Assembly: GCF_022376445.1 (NCBI RefSeq)
Contig: NW_025955153.1
Span: 1 to 64,000 of the forward strand
Source of the DNA: Fomitopsis serialis
Lineage: Eukaryota > Basidiomycota > Agaricomycetes > Polyporales > Fomitopsidaceae
Direction: 5' to 3'
DNA: 64,000 bases
Of the stretch, positions 12,427 through 24,332 are shown piece after piece. Position 1 is the first letter of the stretch. Every line of letters starts with the position of its first letter. Below the pieces are notes generated by a model. That model saw only the letters and a program-made list of their open reading frames with translations, did not search any database and had not been told where the DNA came from. A program made the translations under genes and the position numbers.

Positions 12427-14066
12427 GGTAAGGTGCTACGGAGGAGCAGCTTGCTATATGCGAGGGCGCCGTTCTGGCGGGCAACGGGACGACGCCACCG
12501 GGCGGGAGATCGCGCATGACGACGCGCAGAGGAGGCTCTCGAGCATGGAAGCTGCCTGTCTGTCGGGATAACGCCTCACGCGTCACAGTCAGGTGATCGC
12601 GTCGCCCCCGCAAGTGTTCGCCGGCGACCTCGACGACGACGACTCGACGTTTGCGCCACGCAGTACCATCCCGATCCGCCCCCAGTCAGTCGTTCATAGT
12701 GACTATAGTCGAAGGCCATCCGTGTCAGCGAGAGGATCTCATATATGTATATGAGACTTGGGTTGCTAGGCGAATGCTACGTTCAACGTTGTGCGTATCC
12801 AATAACTGGTAATACTCTTCTTACCTGCCTAATAAACCTCGGAAGGTGACATTCCTGTTACAGCGATAAGTACTGTATCACCCAACGCCCCGAAGTCATC
12901 TGAGTCATGGTACTACCACCCGCAATTGCAAAGAGAGCATACTAGTACATACCCTGGCTCGTCGATCTCTCTGAGTCCTCTCCCTGAATCAGCCCACGGC
13001 CAAAATCCAGCTCCATCCTGTAGCCTCATACCAAGACCCTCCACACCGTGACACCGCACACGTGAGGGTTTGTGTCGAACCTACTCCATCCCGCGATATT
13101 GCGCATTTTTGACGAGTGGGAGCAATAAGGACGCGAACCGCATGGTACTATATGCCACCATCAATTTTCGACATGCATCGTCCTTCCGAGCCACCGCGAC
13201 CATCTACGACATTCGACACGTCCATGCTACGACGACGAGCTCGAGCTAGTAGAGCAGCATGACGTACTACACTCACAAACGTCATGGGGAATGTTTTGAT
13301 GGTGCGCAAGTACTGACTTAGTGTCGATCCATATTGATGCATCTCTTCATCCCCTATGCGGATAACAGCCTCGGATTCGTCACCATACGAGCAGGACACT
13401 TTTGTGTGTGTATTCCTCGGTAGGCATTGCTCAAGTTTCTATTTTTGGGGTTGTGCATGTTTATCAGCGGATTATCAGGCTGCCGGCGGAATAAGCCACC
13501 ATGAGATCGGGTGACGTCGATTCTCGAGGCTACTCGACTTCTAGCCTCATTTGGGTCTCACCCTCGTATTACCCGTCCACATGGTAACAGACAGCTTCTC
13601 GCCACGGATCTCGGCGAGCCCTCGAGGGCACTTATGCCGTGAATTGCGCCTTCCACACGCCTGCCGGAGCACCTGGTTGCGATAGAGCAATTCGTTGTCT
13701 CACCCTCCTCATAATTCGCTGTGTATCGCTCCCCATTTCGCAAGCAGGTCTTCTTCAAGGCAGTGCTTCTCCGGGTACTGCAGCATGTGCGGATGCAAAC
13801 CTCGCCTAGTCGGGTGAATGCAGGCTCCAATGATCAGAAATGGCGCCTGTCAATGCCATCGGCGCAGCGCTCAGCATGATCATCGCTTCGCATGCTCTCC
13901 TCCAGCGAATATGCATCGGTGCATATGCACACGCCTACCGGACGACGTATATATAGGCTTCCTCACGCTCCCTCCAACACAGTGTCCGTCGCTTGTCGTT
14001 CGGTCACTACCAGCCGTTTGCCATCTGCCCTCCGCGCTCCTCCGCAAGAGACAGCAGTGATACGCC
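12427..14066. other. intergenic; promoter side of protease copy 1
   Basis: No complete gene is supported. From about 13080 the sequence is a diverged match to the upstream parts of protease units 2 and 3: compare the stretch near 13150-13260 with 16960-17060 and 21800-21900, and TCGATTCTCG near 13518-13527 with about 17371 and 22167. A short open stretch at about 12605-12690 with four consecutive Asp codons looks like a coding fragment but has no partner exons. Confidence 0.5.
13948..13955 (+). promoter_or_regulatory. TATA box of aspartic protease copy 1
   Basis: TATATATA followed by GG lies 112 nt before the start codon. The same element, in the same CTTCCGGAC/CTACCGGAC context and with CCTC(C)TC downstream, recurs before the other two protease copies, so the core promoter was duplicated with the gene. 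Confidence 0.75.
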
Positions 14067-15752
14067 ATGGCACTCGGTTCTTCCCTCTTTGCAGCCGTCT
14101 TCCTCGCAGTCGCGGTCGCCGCGAGCCCGGTGCAGGTTAACAAACCCCTGGTCTCGCTGCCGTTGGTCCGCCGAACAAACAGCACCAGCTTCACTAATCT
14201 GCTCGCGAACGACCAGGCGCGGGCCCGTTACCTGAAGGACCGCGCACAGGCCAAGCTCCAGGGCCGCGCTGCGAGTGTTGACGCTACCAACGCCGTTGAC
14301 ACCTATGTTGTTAGCGTGAGTTTAGAAGATCCTTCCACTTGTATTATGGAAACTCATCAAGCTCAAATGGCGTAGGTCGGCGTCGGGTCCCCTGCTACTC
14401 AATGTATGTTACTGGTCGTGATCAAGTGCTGGAGGCTTAGACTCTTGCGCTGTAGATTCCCTCCTCGTCGACACAGGTTCTTCCAACACATGGCTCGGCG
14501 CTAACAAGTCGTACACGCCGACCTCCACTAGCAGCGACACCGGTGACTCAGTGGTAAGCTCCATCTACTTGCATCTGTCGCAGAATTTCATGCACGAGAC
14601 AGTCTGTCACCTACGGCTCGGGCAGCTTCTCGGGCGAAGAGTACACCGACACCGTCACGCTCGGTGACGGGCTGACCATCACAAACCAGTCCATCGGTGT
14701 CGCCTCGCAGGCCCAAGGCTTTTCGGGTGTCGATGGTATTCTTGGGTAAGAGTGTTGTCCTGGACTCCTCCATATGCGATGCTGAACTTTGATCGTACCG
14801 GATAGTGTCGGCCCTGTTGCTCTGACCCAGGGTACCCTCGGTGACTCCGAGGCTACGGTCCCCACCGGTTAGCGGAAGCCGTTCCCCGACACGATGTCAT
14901 TGAAACTGATGAATTTATTCTCCATTAGTGACAGACAACCTCCTGTCTCAGGGTACCATTGACACGGAGGTCCTCGCGGTCTCTTTCGCACCGGCGACCT
15001 CTGAAAGCGATGCTAACGGTGAGCTCACCTTCGGCGGCACCGACTCCTCCAAGTACACCGGCTCGATCAACTACGTGTACGTCTTACCGTGCTGTATCAG
15101 TCATTGACTCTCGCGCTTATGAGCGCACTCCATGATATAGCCCCATCACGTCCACCTCCCCCGCGAGCGAATACTGGGGCATCGACCAGGATATCACATA
15201 CGGAGACTCGCCGATCTTGAGTTCCACTGCTGGTATTGTCGACACTGGCACGACTCTCGTCCTGATCGCATCCGGTGAGTGACTGCCCAGAGAAATCATC
15301 TCGAACCCGAGACTCATTGCATGTTTCAGACGCGTTTGACGCGTACAAGACCGCTACCGGCGGCACTGCGGACGAGAGCACCGGCCTGCTGCGCATCTCG
15401 AGCTCGCAGTTCAGCAGCCTCCAGACGCTCAACTTCAACATCGGTGGCGTACGTCCCATTTCATTCTCCTCCCTAGCCGTTCTTACACCAGACTGACGTT
15501 GACGCTGGCTCACAGACGACCTATGGCCTGACGGCGAACGCGCAGATCTGGCCCCGCGCGCTGAACAGCGCGATCGGCGGGACCGCGGACGACATCTACC
15601 TCGTCGTGAACGACATCGGGAGCGCGTCTGGCGAGGGCCTGGACTTCATCAACGGGTACGCGTTCCTGGAGCGCTTCTACTCCGTCTACGACACGACCAA
15701 CTCGCAAGTCGGCTTCGCGGAGACCTCGTTCACGAGCGCGACCAGCAACTGA
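14067..15752 (+). CDS. secreted aspartic protease, pepsin A1 family (polyporopepsin type), copy 1
   Basis: Nine exons (14067-14315, 14376-14403, 14456-14553, 14603-14745, 14806-14867, 14929-15076, 15141-15274, 15330-15448, 15516-15752) total 1218 nt and give 405 residues. The order is a signal peptide (MALGSSLFAAVFLAVAVAAS), a propeptide with a conserved NLLANDQARARYLKDR, then the mature bilobal enzyme. The first catalytic Asp is in LLVDTGSSNTW, the flap Tyr in SVTYGSGSFSG, and the second catalytic Asp in AGIVDTGTTLVLI. Domain length and the ending SGEGLDFINGYAFLERFYSVYDTTN match polyporopepsin from Irpex lacteus as I recall it. It should be an extracellular acid endopeptidase for protein nutrition. 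The intron after IPT/VPT uses a weak GTTAGC donor, and the same position is weak in the other copies. This copy reads intact. Confidence 0.92.
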
Positions 15753-17875
15753 GGTGGCTGGTCAGCTCGATGATACCAAATGAGGACTTTATGGATTTGG
15801 GAGGTGTTTATCGCACGATTTCGTGTTGTGGCATCTCGAAGTCTGTAATGCTCGCTACACTCTTTTGTTGAACTCTGGAATGCATGCTTTGGATGAACTG
15901 ATCCAGTTTGAGTGCGATGTGACATGACGGGCTCGCGGACCGTAACCCGTTTGGACCTACACCCGCGAAGTAGACCAGAGTCACTGCAGATCTCGCTATT
16001 AGCTCTCAAGTCTGCGAGCCACAGTCGTCGCCACCTCAGTTAGCTGCTGACTTTCTTACCCTTGGGGGTCATCGATTCCAGATACAAATACAACTGCTGG
16101 TTTTTCGTGTTGACGGAGCGGCTGGCCCATCGGACAGGGTCCTTGCGAGGTCCTTGGCGCCTGCATCATGTCCGACGCGTGCAACGGATGTCCGATTTGG
16201 GATGTATGTTGCCTTCGTTCGCGACCACTGGCACTACATAATAGCGCGGTCGCTATCCTCTTCATGATCATCGCGCCATACACGTCAACGCCTGCGAGTG
16301 GCCGGTGATATGCATGAAATGGTCGATGGGTGAATTGGGCAGGTGACAGGCCCGACAAAGGTTCACTGACACTGATATCAACGACAAACAAGTTCAACCA
16401 GTTGAAGTGTTCGACCGCGCAGCGATATTTTTATGTAGGCGGGAGAGCGTCGCTCGGGTGAGCAAGGGATCCTTACTCTTGTATGTTAGTACTCAGCTTA
16501 CTAGTTGATCTACAGTAGTAAGGCACGATGAAGACGCTTGAATCATATGTGCCAGCCGAGTCTCTTCGGGGTTACGCCAGTGGAGGGTCAGGATAAACAC
16601 AGATCTCAGGCTTATGGACTCGGACATTTCCTCTATTACCCCGCGGACTAGGCGGATGGGGAGGAGCCCAATGTGGTCCAAGCCGCCACGATTATACTCC
16701 AGATATCACTCAACATTAATCTATCTGTCTAATAGGGGGCATCTGCCAATGCAGTAAGTTATCTACATCTACATCATGATGTAACACAAGAGGATAGTAG
16801 TACTTCCCGTTTATCGAACGTCTGCCCCACTCACTGTGGGGCCCCATTCCTCCATCGACATCCTCCAAGAGCTCGATGTCATTCCGCAATAGTTTACACA
16901 TTTTACGAAGCAGGGACAATTGGGACAATATGTATCCCGAATAGCCGCAGTGCCCGTCAATACACCATCAACTCTCAACGTCTCAGGCTGTCGCATCCAA
17001 GGTGGAAGCGACGACGGCCGAAGTCGGGCGCGCGAAACAGCATGACGTACTCTCGCGAATGTCGCTCGCGGAATGCTTGAATGGCGCGTACTGTATCCTG
17101 CTACTTGTTGTCTTTCTTCGACCCCATGCCAGTGCTCGATGGCATCTCTCCGTCACTGCGTTGGCGTGCTATCAGATGGGCCAATCGTTTCCGTACGAGC
17201 AGGACGCCTTTCTCCATTTTCGCCGTTTCGGTGGACATCGCTTCCTAGGCCTGCCAGTGGGCACGCAGTTTGTGGACTTTAGGTGAGTTTGCCCAACTTG
17301 GGAGCGGACTGTACCCATTCATGGATCATCAGGTTGCCGGCGGGTCAGCAGCTGTTGACGTCGATTCTCGGGGCAACTCCGTCTACGCCCACCTCCGCCC
17401 AAATGGGTACTTACAACTTCTCGACGTGATTCTTGTCACCTGATAATCTCTCGGAGGCAGCGCGCATTTCAGCTTCCATATGTCCTCAGCATAGCTTGCG
17501 ATGAAGTGACATTCGTTGCCGTCTGAGCTGCCTTGTTATTCGCCATGGATCGCTGCACCAGTTCGCAAGAGAGTCTTCGCGGTCAGGGCAGTGTGTTTCC
17601 GGACACTGCGTCCATACGCAGATCTCGGCGAACCTCGTGTACTGATACATTACACAGGTCTCAATCATAATATGCCTGCCACGAATCGCAGATCTTTGAA
17701 CAGACACCCGCTTTACTCAGGCACCAAACCTTGTATGCATATGGCCACGGCTTCCGGACAACGCATATAAGGCCTCCTCGTTCTCCCTCCAACATGTCAC
17801 TTGTCGTTCTTTCACTTACAGCCGTTCTGCCATCTGCCTTCCGCGCTCCTCCGCAAGAGACAGCACTGACACGCC
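15753..17875. other. intergenic spacer inside the protease array
   Basis: The spacer contains the 3' flank of copy 1 and, from about 16240, the upstream part of unit 2. Blocks such as GCGGGAGAGCGTCGCTC (about 16440) recur at about 21442 in unit 3. Open frames here are short and not conserved between units, so none is called. Confidence 0.6.
17766..17771 (+). promoter_or_regulatory. TATA box of aspartic protease copy 2
   Basis: TATAAG in the context GCATATAAGGCCTCCTCGTT, 105-110 nt before the start codon and aligned with the TATA elements of copies 1 and 3. Confidence 0.7.
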
Positions 17876-19576
17876 ATGGCACTCGGAAAATCGCTCCTTA
17901 CCATCGTTCTCCTTGCAATCGCGGTCGCCGCGAGCCCCGTGCAGATTGACAAACCCCTTGTCTCGCTGCCGTTGGTCCGCCGTACCAACAGCACCGGCCT
18001 CGCCAACCTGCTCGCGAACGACCAGGCGCGGGCCCGTTACCTGAAGGACCGCGCCCGGGCCAAGCTCGAGGGCCGCACTGGAAGTGTTGACGCGACCAAT
18101 ATTGCTGACTCCTACGTCGTTAGCGTGAGTTTAAAATATACCTCGTCTTTCTTCGCAGAACTTGTATGAGCTCAATCGGTGTGCAGGTCGGTGTCGGATC
18201 CCCTGCCACTCAATGTATGTCTCTGGTTGTGATCATGTGCTGCATACGAAGTTAAGGTTGCGACCTGGCCTTGTAGATTCCCTGCTTGTCGACACAGGTT
18301 CTTCCAACACCTGGATCGGCGCTAATAAGTCGTACACGCCGACCTCCACCAGCAGCGACACTGGTGACACAGTGGTAAGCTTCGTCTACTTGCATCTGTC
18401 ACATAATTGCACGCACGAGATAGTCTGTCAGCTACGGTTCGGGCAGCTTCTCGGGCGAAGAGTATACCGACACCGTCACGCTCGGTGATTTGACCATCAC
18501 AAACCAGTCCATCGGTGTCGCTTCAAAGACTTCAGGCTTTTCGGGTGCCGATGGTATTCTTGGGTAAGCATGTTTCCTGGACTCGTAGTATTCCTGCATG
18601 CCATGCTCAATTTGACCGTATCGATTAGTGTCGGCCCTGTTGCGCTGACCCAGGGCACCCTCGGTGGCTCCGAGTCCGATGCTACGATCCCTACCGGTTC
18701 GCGAACGCCGTTCCTCGGCACGTTGATCTTGACATTGATGAGACTCTCTTTCATAAGTGACGGACAACCTCTTCTCTGAGGGTATCATTGGCACGGAGGT
18801 CCTCGCCGTCTCTTTCCACCGGCGACCTCTGAGAGCGATGCCAACGGTGAGCTCACCTTTGGCGGTACCGACTCCTCCAAGTACACCGGCTCCATCAACT
18901 ACGTGTACGTTCTACCGTGCTCGACCAGTCGTTGACTCTGGCACTGACCAGCGCGCTCTGTGTTATAGCCCGATCACGACCACCTCCCCCGCGAGCGAAT
19001 ACTGGGGCATCGACCAGTCTATCTCATACGGGTCCTGGCCGATCTTGAAGTCCAGTGCTGGTATCGTCGACACCGGCACGACTCTCATCCTGATCTCCAC
19101 TGGTGAGCGATTCGCCCGAGCGACTGCGAACCTGAGGCTCAATCCATGTTTCACATTGGCAGGCGCGTACATCGAGTACATGATTGCTACCGGCGGGACT
19201 GTGGACGAGAGCACCGGCCTGCTGCGCATCTCGAGCTCGCAGTACAGCAGCCTCAAGACGCTCAATTTTAACATCGGCGGCGTACGTCTCATTCCACTCT
19301 CCTCCCCTACGTTGGACTGGCGTTGACGCTGGCTCGCAGACGACCTACAGCCTGACGCCGAACGCGCAGATCTGGCCGCGTTCGCTGAACAGCGCGATCG
19401 GCGGGAGCGCCGACGATATTTATCTCGTCGTGAGCGACATCGGAGGCGAGTCTGGCGAGGGCCTCGACTTCATCAACGGGTACGCGTTCCTAGAGCGCTT
19501 CTACTCCGTGTTCGACACCACGAACTCGCAAGTCGGCTTCGCAACGACCCCGTACACGAGTGCGACCAGTAATTGA
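17876..19576 (+). pseudogene. aspartic protease copy 2, frameshifted
   Basis: This has the same exon structure as its neighbours, starting MALGKSLLTIVLLAIAVAAS and ending with the same C-terminal block. Both catalytic motifs are present (LLVDTGSSNTWIG and AGIVDTGTTLILI), as is the flap SVSYGSGSFSG. In exon 6, near 18816-18824, the sequence reads CTCTTTCCACCGG where copies 1 and 3 have CTCTTTCGCACCGG, so one base is missing after LAVSF. With normal splicing the frame is lost for the second lobe. The following intron (18906-18969) is 64 nt, so keeping it would put the frame back at PITTTSPASEYWG, but with about 50 foreign residues. Copy 2 also lacks one codon (GDG to GD before LTIT). This is either a recent pseudogene or a one-base consensus error. 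Confidence 0.8.
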
Positions 19577-20059
19577 GGCGGCTGGTCAGCTCAATGGTCC
19601 CAAATGAGACTTTGTGGATTTGCGTGGCATTTGTCGTATCGGACTCCGTACTGGGCATCTCGAAGTCTGTGATGCTCGTTACACTCTTTTTTGAACTCTG
19701 AACTGAATGCTTTTGATAATGGCCGTCCCGCGGACAATCATTCGTTTGGACGTACTTATAACCGCCTCATAGTATGACTCGTAACATTGTAGATGGCCGG
19801 CCGCAATCGATCTTTGTTGCGACGTTGCCGGACGGTCACGGTGCCTGGCCACGACAACCGCCTTGCTCGCGCCTGCCTTCGACAAGGAACTAGAGAGCTT
19901 GTGTGAAATCTTGCGAGTTCAAATCTTTGTGCAATATGTTCAACATTCAGAAAGCACGGGTGATCGCTAATCACTCAAGGATCAAAGACACATTGGTACA
20001 CTGTTACTGTTCATGAGCGGGATGTGATTCAGATAGCAAGGTGGTCACTCTTATGGAGT

Positions 20060-20365
20060 CTGGCGTTGGTACATGGTGTGCAAGTCGTGCAGGTAGCTGG
20101 GCAGATAGTGAACAAGGGGGCAGGCAATTGAGGTATGGGAGCAGACGGGCGACAAGCAGGCCTGTAAGCCAAAGAGGCCAGTGGGCGAGTACGCGGACGA
20201 GCGAGAGATATGCAGGCAAGCAAGAGGAGATGGTGACCAGACAATCGGGGGATGATGAGGGGTGGACAAGCGGGCGTACACCGTGCAGATGCCAGTGTAC
20301 GAGTACACGTGTGAACGGGCGAGCAAGCGGGTGGACGGACGAGTGGACGGTGCGCGGATGACTGT
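20060..20365 (+). repeat. degenerate tetranucleotide-periodic repeat
   Basis: The plus strand is purine-rich and built from 4-base steps such as GGAC, GAGC, GGGC and AAGC, for example CAGGCAAGCAAG near 20212 and GTGGACGGACGAGTGGACGG near 20332. The periodicity opens spurious reading frames on both strands (repeats of Ala/Arg/Pro/Leu/His), which should not be read as genes. Confidence 0.6.
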
Positions 20366-22528
20366 GCAGTGGACACAGAAGTGCGCTACAGTGAACAGCG
20401 ATTATGTGGAGGCATGAGCGGGAGAACAAAATGGGCGGCGGACAGTTATAGTAGACTGACGGACACGACAATACTTACTGTCATGGCGTTCATCCGGGTG
20501 CCCGTGAGGAGGGGTCCATTTGATAGCCATCGGCCGTGGACGTGGTAGCACCCACTGGCATCTTGACGATGACAGCGCTCCGACCCCCATCCCTGTTCCA
20601 TGGCCCTTTCGGAGGCCCTCGCGCGAAGTGCCCAGCCCATAGCTGCGTAGCCGGGCGAGTTACTCGGTTAGACCTGGTAGAGAGTTCAGTGAAAACTTCC
20701 GGGAGTCAGTTGCGGTTCCCCGACAGCTTGACGCAACTCACCGAGCATCAGGCAGATTAGGGTGCGCCTCCGCTGTCCGTGCCATTGTACAAATGAAGCA
20801 AGGGCAGGGGCACAACCATCGGATCACCCTGTTAGTGCGATCCAGTGTCGTCCTTGCGCTTCATATCCCATCATAAGCGATGACGATGATTAGTAGTCGC
20901 ACGCGGGGCCCGGGACAGTTGACGAGCATGTTCTACGGCGGCAGGGGAAACTCCTCCGTAAGTGGCACCGGTACCGAGTCGCGGCTCTCGCGACTTGCAG
21001 GCTGCAAGCGAGGGTCGTCGCGACTTAATCACTTAGCTACTTACCTTCCATCCCTTTCATCAACATCATGCTCACCGTCAGACAAGGATATCCTGAGGCA
21101 GAAAGTTGAAGAATTGTCTACGTCTGCCTGGGGAGACTAGCTCACCCGCGTGCTCCCAGCCGTGCTCTTCATGATCTTCGCACTCGCGACGCTCTTCGAC
21201 CCAATCATCGCCCATCCATTAAATGCATAGGAGTGGCCCATGGTACGTGCGAAGTGGTCGATGGGCGGATTGACAGATGCTAGCTTACCAGCAGTCATTC
21301 CCAGTGAACCGCGAGTGGCTGAGAGCGACCCGACCATGCTCGGCAGGTGACAGGAAAAAAGGTTCGCTAACATTGTTATCAGCGATAGACAAGTGTGTAA
21401 CGTTGCAACGTCAACGTACAGCTGCCCAGCGACATTTTGAGGCGGGAGAGCGTCGCTCTAGCGAGCAAGGATGGGATGTGGCTGAGGTGTGGCGGACACG
21501 AAACACGGACGGGGAGGACTCGGAGGAGTCCAGCGTGATCCAAACCGCCACCATCATTACATCCCAGATACTTATCACTCAACATTCTAACTGTCGAGTG
21601 GCGGCTGCAGTAAGCATCTATGCACAGTGACATGGACACAAGTGGATAGTAGCCCCGTTGGCTGAACATTGGCCAAGCACCATCATGATGGGCCCCGTTC
21701 CTCCTCCATCTCCTCCATCCTCCAAGACCCTAGAGTCTAATAGCATTCCGCAATATGGCCCACATTACACGAAGTAAGCACATTGCATATATTGCGGTTG
21801 TCAATTCACCATCAACTTTCGACTCATATGTGTTCGCGTCCATGAAGCGACGACGGCCAAACTCGAGCTCGCAAAGCAATATGACATACTTACACGAACG
21901 TCGCTCGAACGCCTCGACGGTACGTCAATCCTACTTCTTGTTATTTTCCTTCGACCACATGCTTGATGGCATCTCTCCGTCCCCCATACGTGCCATCAGA
22001 GAGCCGGATCGTTTCCATACGAGCAGGACGCCATTTTCGCCATTTCGGTGAGCATTGCGTCCTAGGCCTGTTCACGCAGGTTGTGAAATTTGGGTGAGTT
22101 TGCCCAGCTTGAAGCAGACCGTATTTTTATGGATCACTGGGTTGCCGGCGGGTTAGCAATTGTTAAGTCGATTCTCGGGGCAACTTCGCCTAAGCCCACC
22201 TTCGCCCGAATGGGTACATACAGCTTCTCGACGCGGTTCTTGCCACTTGATGATTGCCCGGAGCAGGCGCACATTTCGGCTTCCATATGTCCTGACAATG
22301 AAGTGTAAATTTGGTGCCGTCGCTGCCCTTCGCGGTCAAGGCAGTGTGTTTCCGTGCATTGCGTCCATGCTTGCGCAGATCTCGGCGAACCTCGTGTACT
22401 GATGGACCTCTCCGGTTGAATGCAGGTTTCAATCACAATACGCCTGCCATCGCAAATCCATGAACTAACGCCTCGCTTTATCAGGGCATTAAGCCCTGTA
22501 TGTGTGTGGCCACGCCTTCCGGACAAGG

Positions 22529-22536
22529 TATATAAG
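22529..22536 (+). promoter_or_regulatory. TATA box of aspartic protease copy 3
   Basis: TATATAAG in the context CCGGACAAGG-TATATAAGG, 112 nt before the start codon, equivalent to the elements before copies 1 and 2. Confidence 0.75.
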
Positions 22537-22647
22537 GCCTCCTCGTTCTCTCTCAAACACAGTGTTCGTCGCTTGTGGTTCGAACACTTACAGCCGTGCT
22601 GCCATCTGCCCTCCGCGCTCCTCCGCAAGAGACAGCAGTGACACGCC

Positions 22648-24332
22648 ATGGCACTCGGTTCTTCCCTCTTTGCCACCGTCCTCCTTGCGATCGCGGTCGC
22701 CGCGAGCCCCGTGCGGATTGACAAACCCCTTGTCTCGCTGCCGCTGGTCCGCCGTACCAACAGCACCGGCCTGGCCAACCTGCTCGCGAATGACCAGGCG
22801 AGGGCCCGCTACCTAAAGGACCGCACCCAGTCCAAGCTCGAGGGCCGCACTGGGAGTGCTGACGCGACCAACACTGCTACACAATACGTTGTTAGCGTGA
22901 GTTTCAGAGATACCTCGTCAAAACTGCAAAAGCTCATCGAGCTCAATTGCTGTAGGTCGGTGTCGGGTCCCCTGCTACTCAGTGTATGTTTCTGGTTGTG
23001 ATCAAGTGCTGCGTAGGAAGTTTAGACTGCAGCCCCGTAGATTCCCTACTTTTCGACACAGGTTCTTCTAACACCTGGGTCGGCGCTGCCAAGCCATACG
23101 CGAAGACCTCCACCAGCAACGACACTGGTCACAGAGTGGTAAGCTTCATCGACTCAGGTCTGTCACAGAATTTCATGCACGAGACAGTCTGTCACCTACG
23201 GCTCGGCGACCATCTCGGGCGAAGAGTACACCGACACCGTCACGCTCGGTGACGGGCTGACCATCACACAGCAGTCCATCGGTGTCTTCGATGGCTATGG
23301 CTTCGGTGGTCTCGATGGCATTCTCGGGTAAGGGGGCCATCCTAGGCTCCTAGTGGTCCTGCATGCAATGCTGAACTTTGACCGTACCGGATAGTGTCGG
23401 CCCTGTTGGTCTGACCGAGCGTACCCTCAGCGACTCCGATGATACGATCCCTACTGGTTCGTGAAAGCCGTTACCCGATACGATGACATTGACACTGATG
23501 AAGTTCTCTCCCATTAGTGATGGACAACCTCTTCTCTGAGGGTATTATTGACACGGAAGTCCTCGCCGTCTCTTTCGCACCGGCGACCTCTGACAACGAT
23601 ACCAACGGTGAGCTCACCTTTGGCGGTACCAACTCCTCCAAGTACACCGGCTCGATCAACTACGTGTACGTCCTAACGTGCCCGATCAATCGTTGACTCT
23701 CGCGCTGACCGGGGCGCTCTATGTTTTAGCCCTATCACGTCCACTTCCCCCGCGAACGAGTTCTGGGGCATCGACGAGTCCATCTCATACGGATCCTCGC
23801 CGATCATGAACTCCACTGCTGGTATCGTCGACACCGGCACGACTCTCATCCTGATCGCATCCGGTGAGTGACTGCATAGAGAAATCATCGCGAACCCGAG
23901 ACTCATTGCATGTTTCAGACGCGTTTGACGCGTACAAGAATGCTACCGGCGGCACTGCGGACGAGAGCACCGGCCTGCTGCGCATCTCGAGCTCGCAGTT
24001 CAGCAGCCTCCAGACGCTTAACTTCAACATCGGCGGCGTACGTCCTGTTCCACTCACCATTCTTACACTGGACCGACGTTGACGCTGGCTTACAGACGAC
24101 CTACGGCCTGACGCCGAACGCGCAGATCTGGCCGCGTTCGCTGAACAGCGCGATCGGCGGGAGCGCGGGTGACATCTACCTCGTCGTGAACGACATCGGG
24201 AGCGTGTCTGGTGAGGGCCTGGACTTCATCAACGGGTACGCGTTCCTTGAGCGCTTCTACTCTGTGTTCGACACCACGAACTCGCAAGTCGGCTTCGCGA
24301 CGACCTCGTACACGAACGCGACCAGCAACTAA
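22648..24332 (+). CDS. secreted aspartic protease, pepsin A1 family (polyporopepsin type), copy 3
   Basis: A nine-exon gene collinear with copy 1. It has the signal peptide MALGSSLFATVLLAIAVAAS, the same propeptide block, first catalytic motif LLFDTGSSNTWVG, second motif AGIVDTGTTLILI and the same C terminus ending NATSN. No frameshift was found. It has diverged most in the first lobe: the flap is SVTYGSATISG rather than SVTYGSGSFSG, the residue before the first catalytic Asp is Phe instead of Val, and the loop after SIGV reads FDGYGFGGLDG. Flap and loop changes of this kind alter the substrate cleft in pepsins, so copies 1 and 3 may differ in specificity. Regulation is probably shared because the TATA context is conserved. 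Confidence 0.9.

Larger units (their letters stand above)
13080..15960 (+). repeat. segmental duplication unit 1 (protease copy 1 and flanks)
   Basis: Homology to units 2 and 3 covers diverged upstream sequence, the TATA region, the whole gene with introns, and the 3' flank through CATCTCGAAGTCTGTAATGCTCG (about 15831) and ACATGACGGG. The match is strongest in exons and weakest upstream. Outer ends are approximate. Confidence 0.7.
16240..19840 (+). repeat. segmental duplication unit 2 (protease copy 2 and flanks)
   Basis: Matches to unit 3 run from about 16260-16400 (compare 21170-21390) through the promoter and gene to the block ending near GTAACATTGTAGATGGCC (about 19780-19800; compare 24648-24664). 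Units 2 and 3 share more upstream sequence with each other than either does with unit 1, suggesting they separated last. Confidence 0.7.
19577..22647. other. intergenic spacer between protease copies 2 and 3
   Basis: About 3 kb with no gene supported. It holds the 3' flank of copy 2, a degenerate 4-bp-periodic repeat (about 20060-20365), an unassigned stretch to about 21140, and then the upstream half of duplication unit 3. Confidence 0.55.

Noticed and set aside
12605..12690. Short plus-strand fragment with four consecutive Asp codons and IPIRPQ
   Set aside because: It looks coding in composition but has no start, stop-bounded exon set or recognisable family.
13880..14235. Overlapping open frames around the start of protease copy 1
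   Set aside because: They overlap the promoter and signal-peptide exon in other frames, and equivalent frames appear in all three copies only because the DNA is duplicated.
20004..20471. Minus-strand open frame of 155 codons rich in Leu/His/Pro
   Set aside because: Produced by the 4-bp-periodic tract; several frames are open at once and none has a motif.
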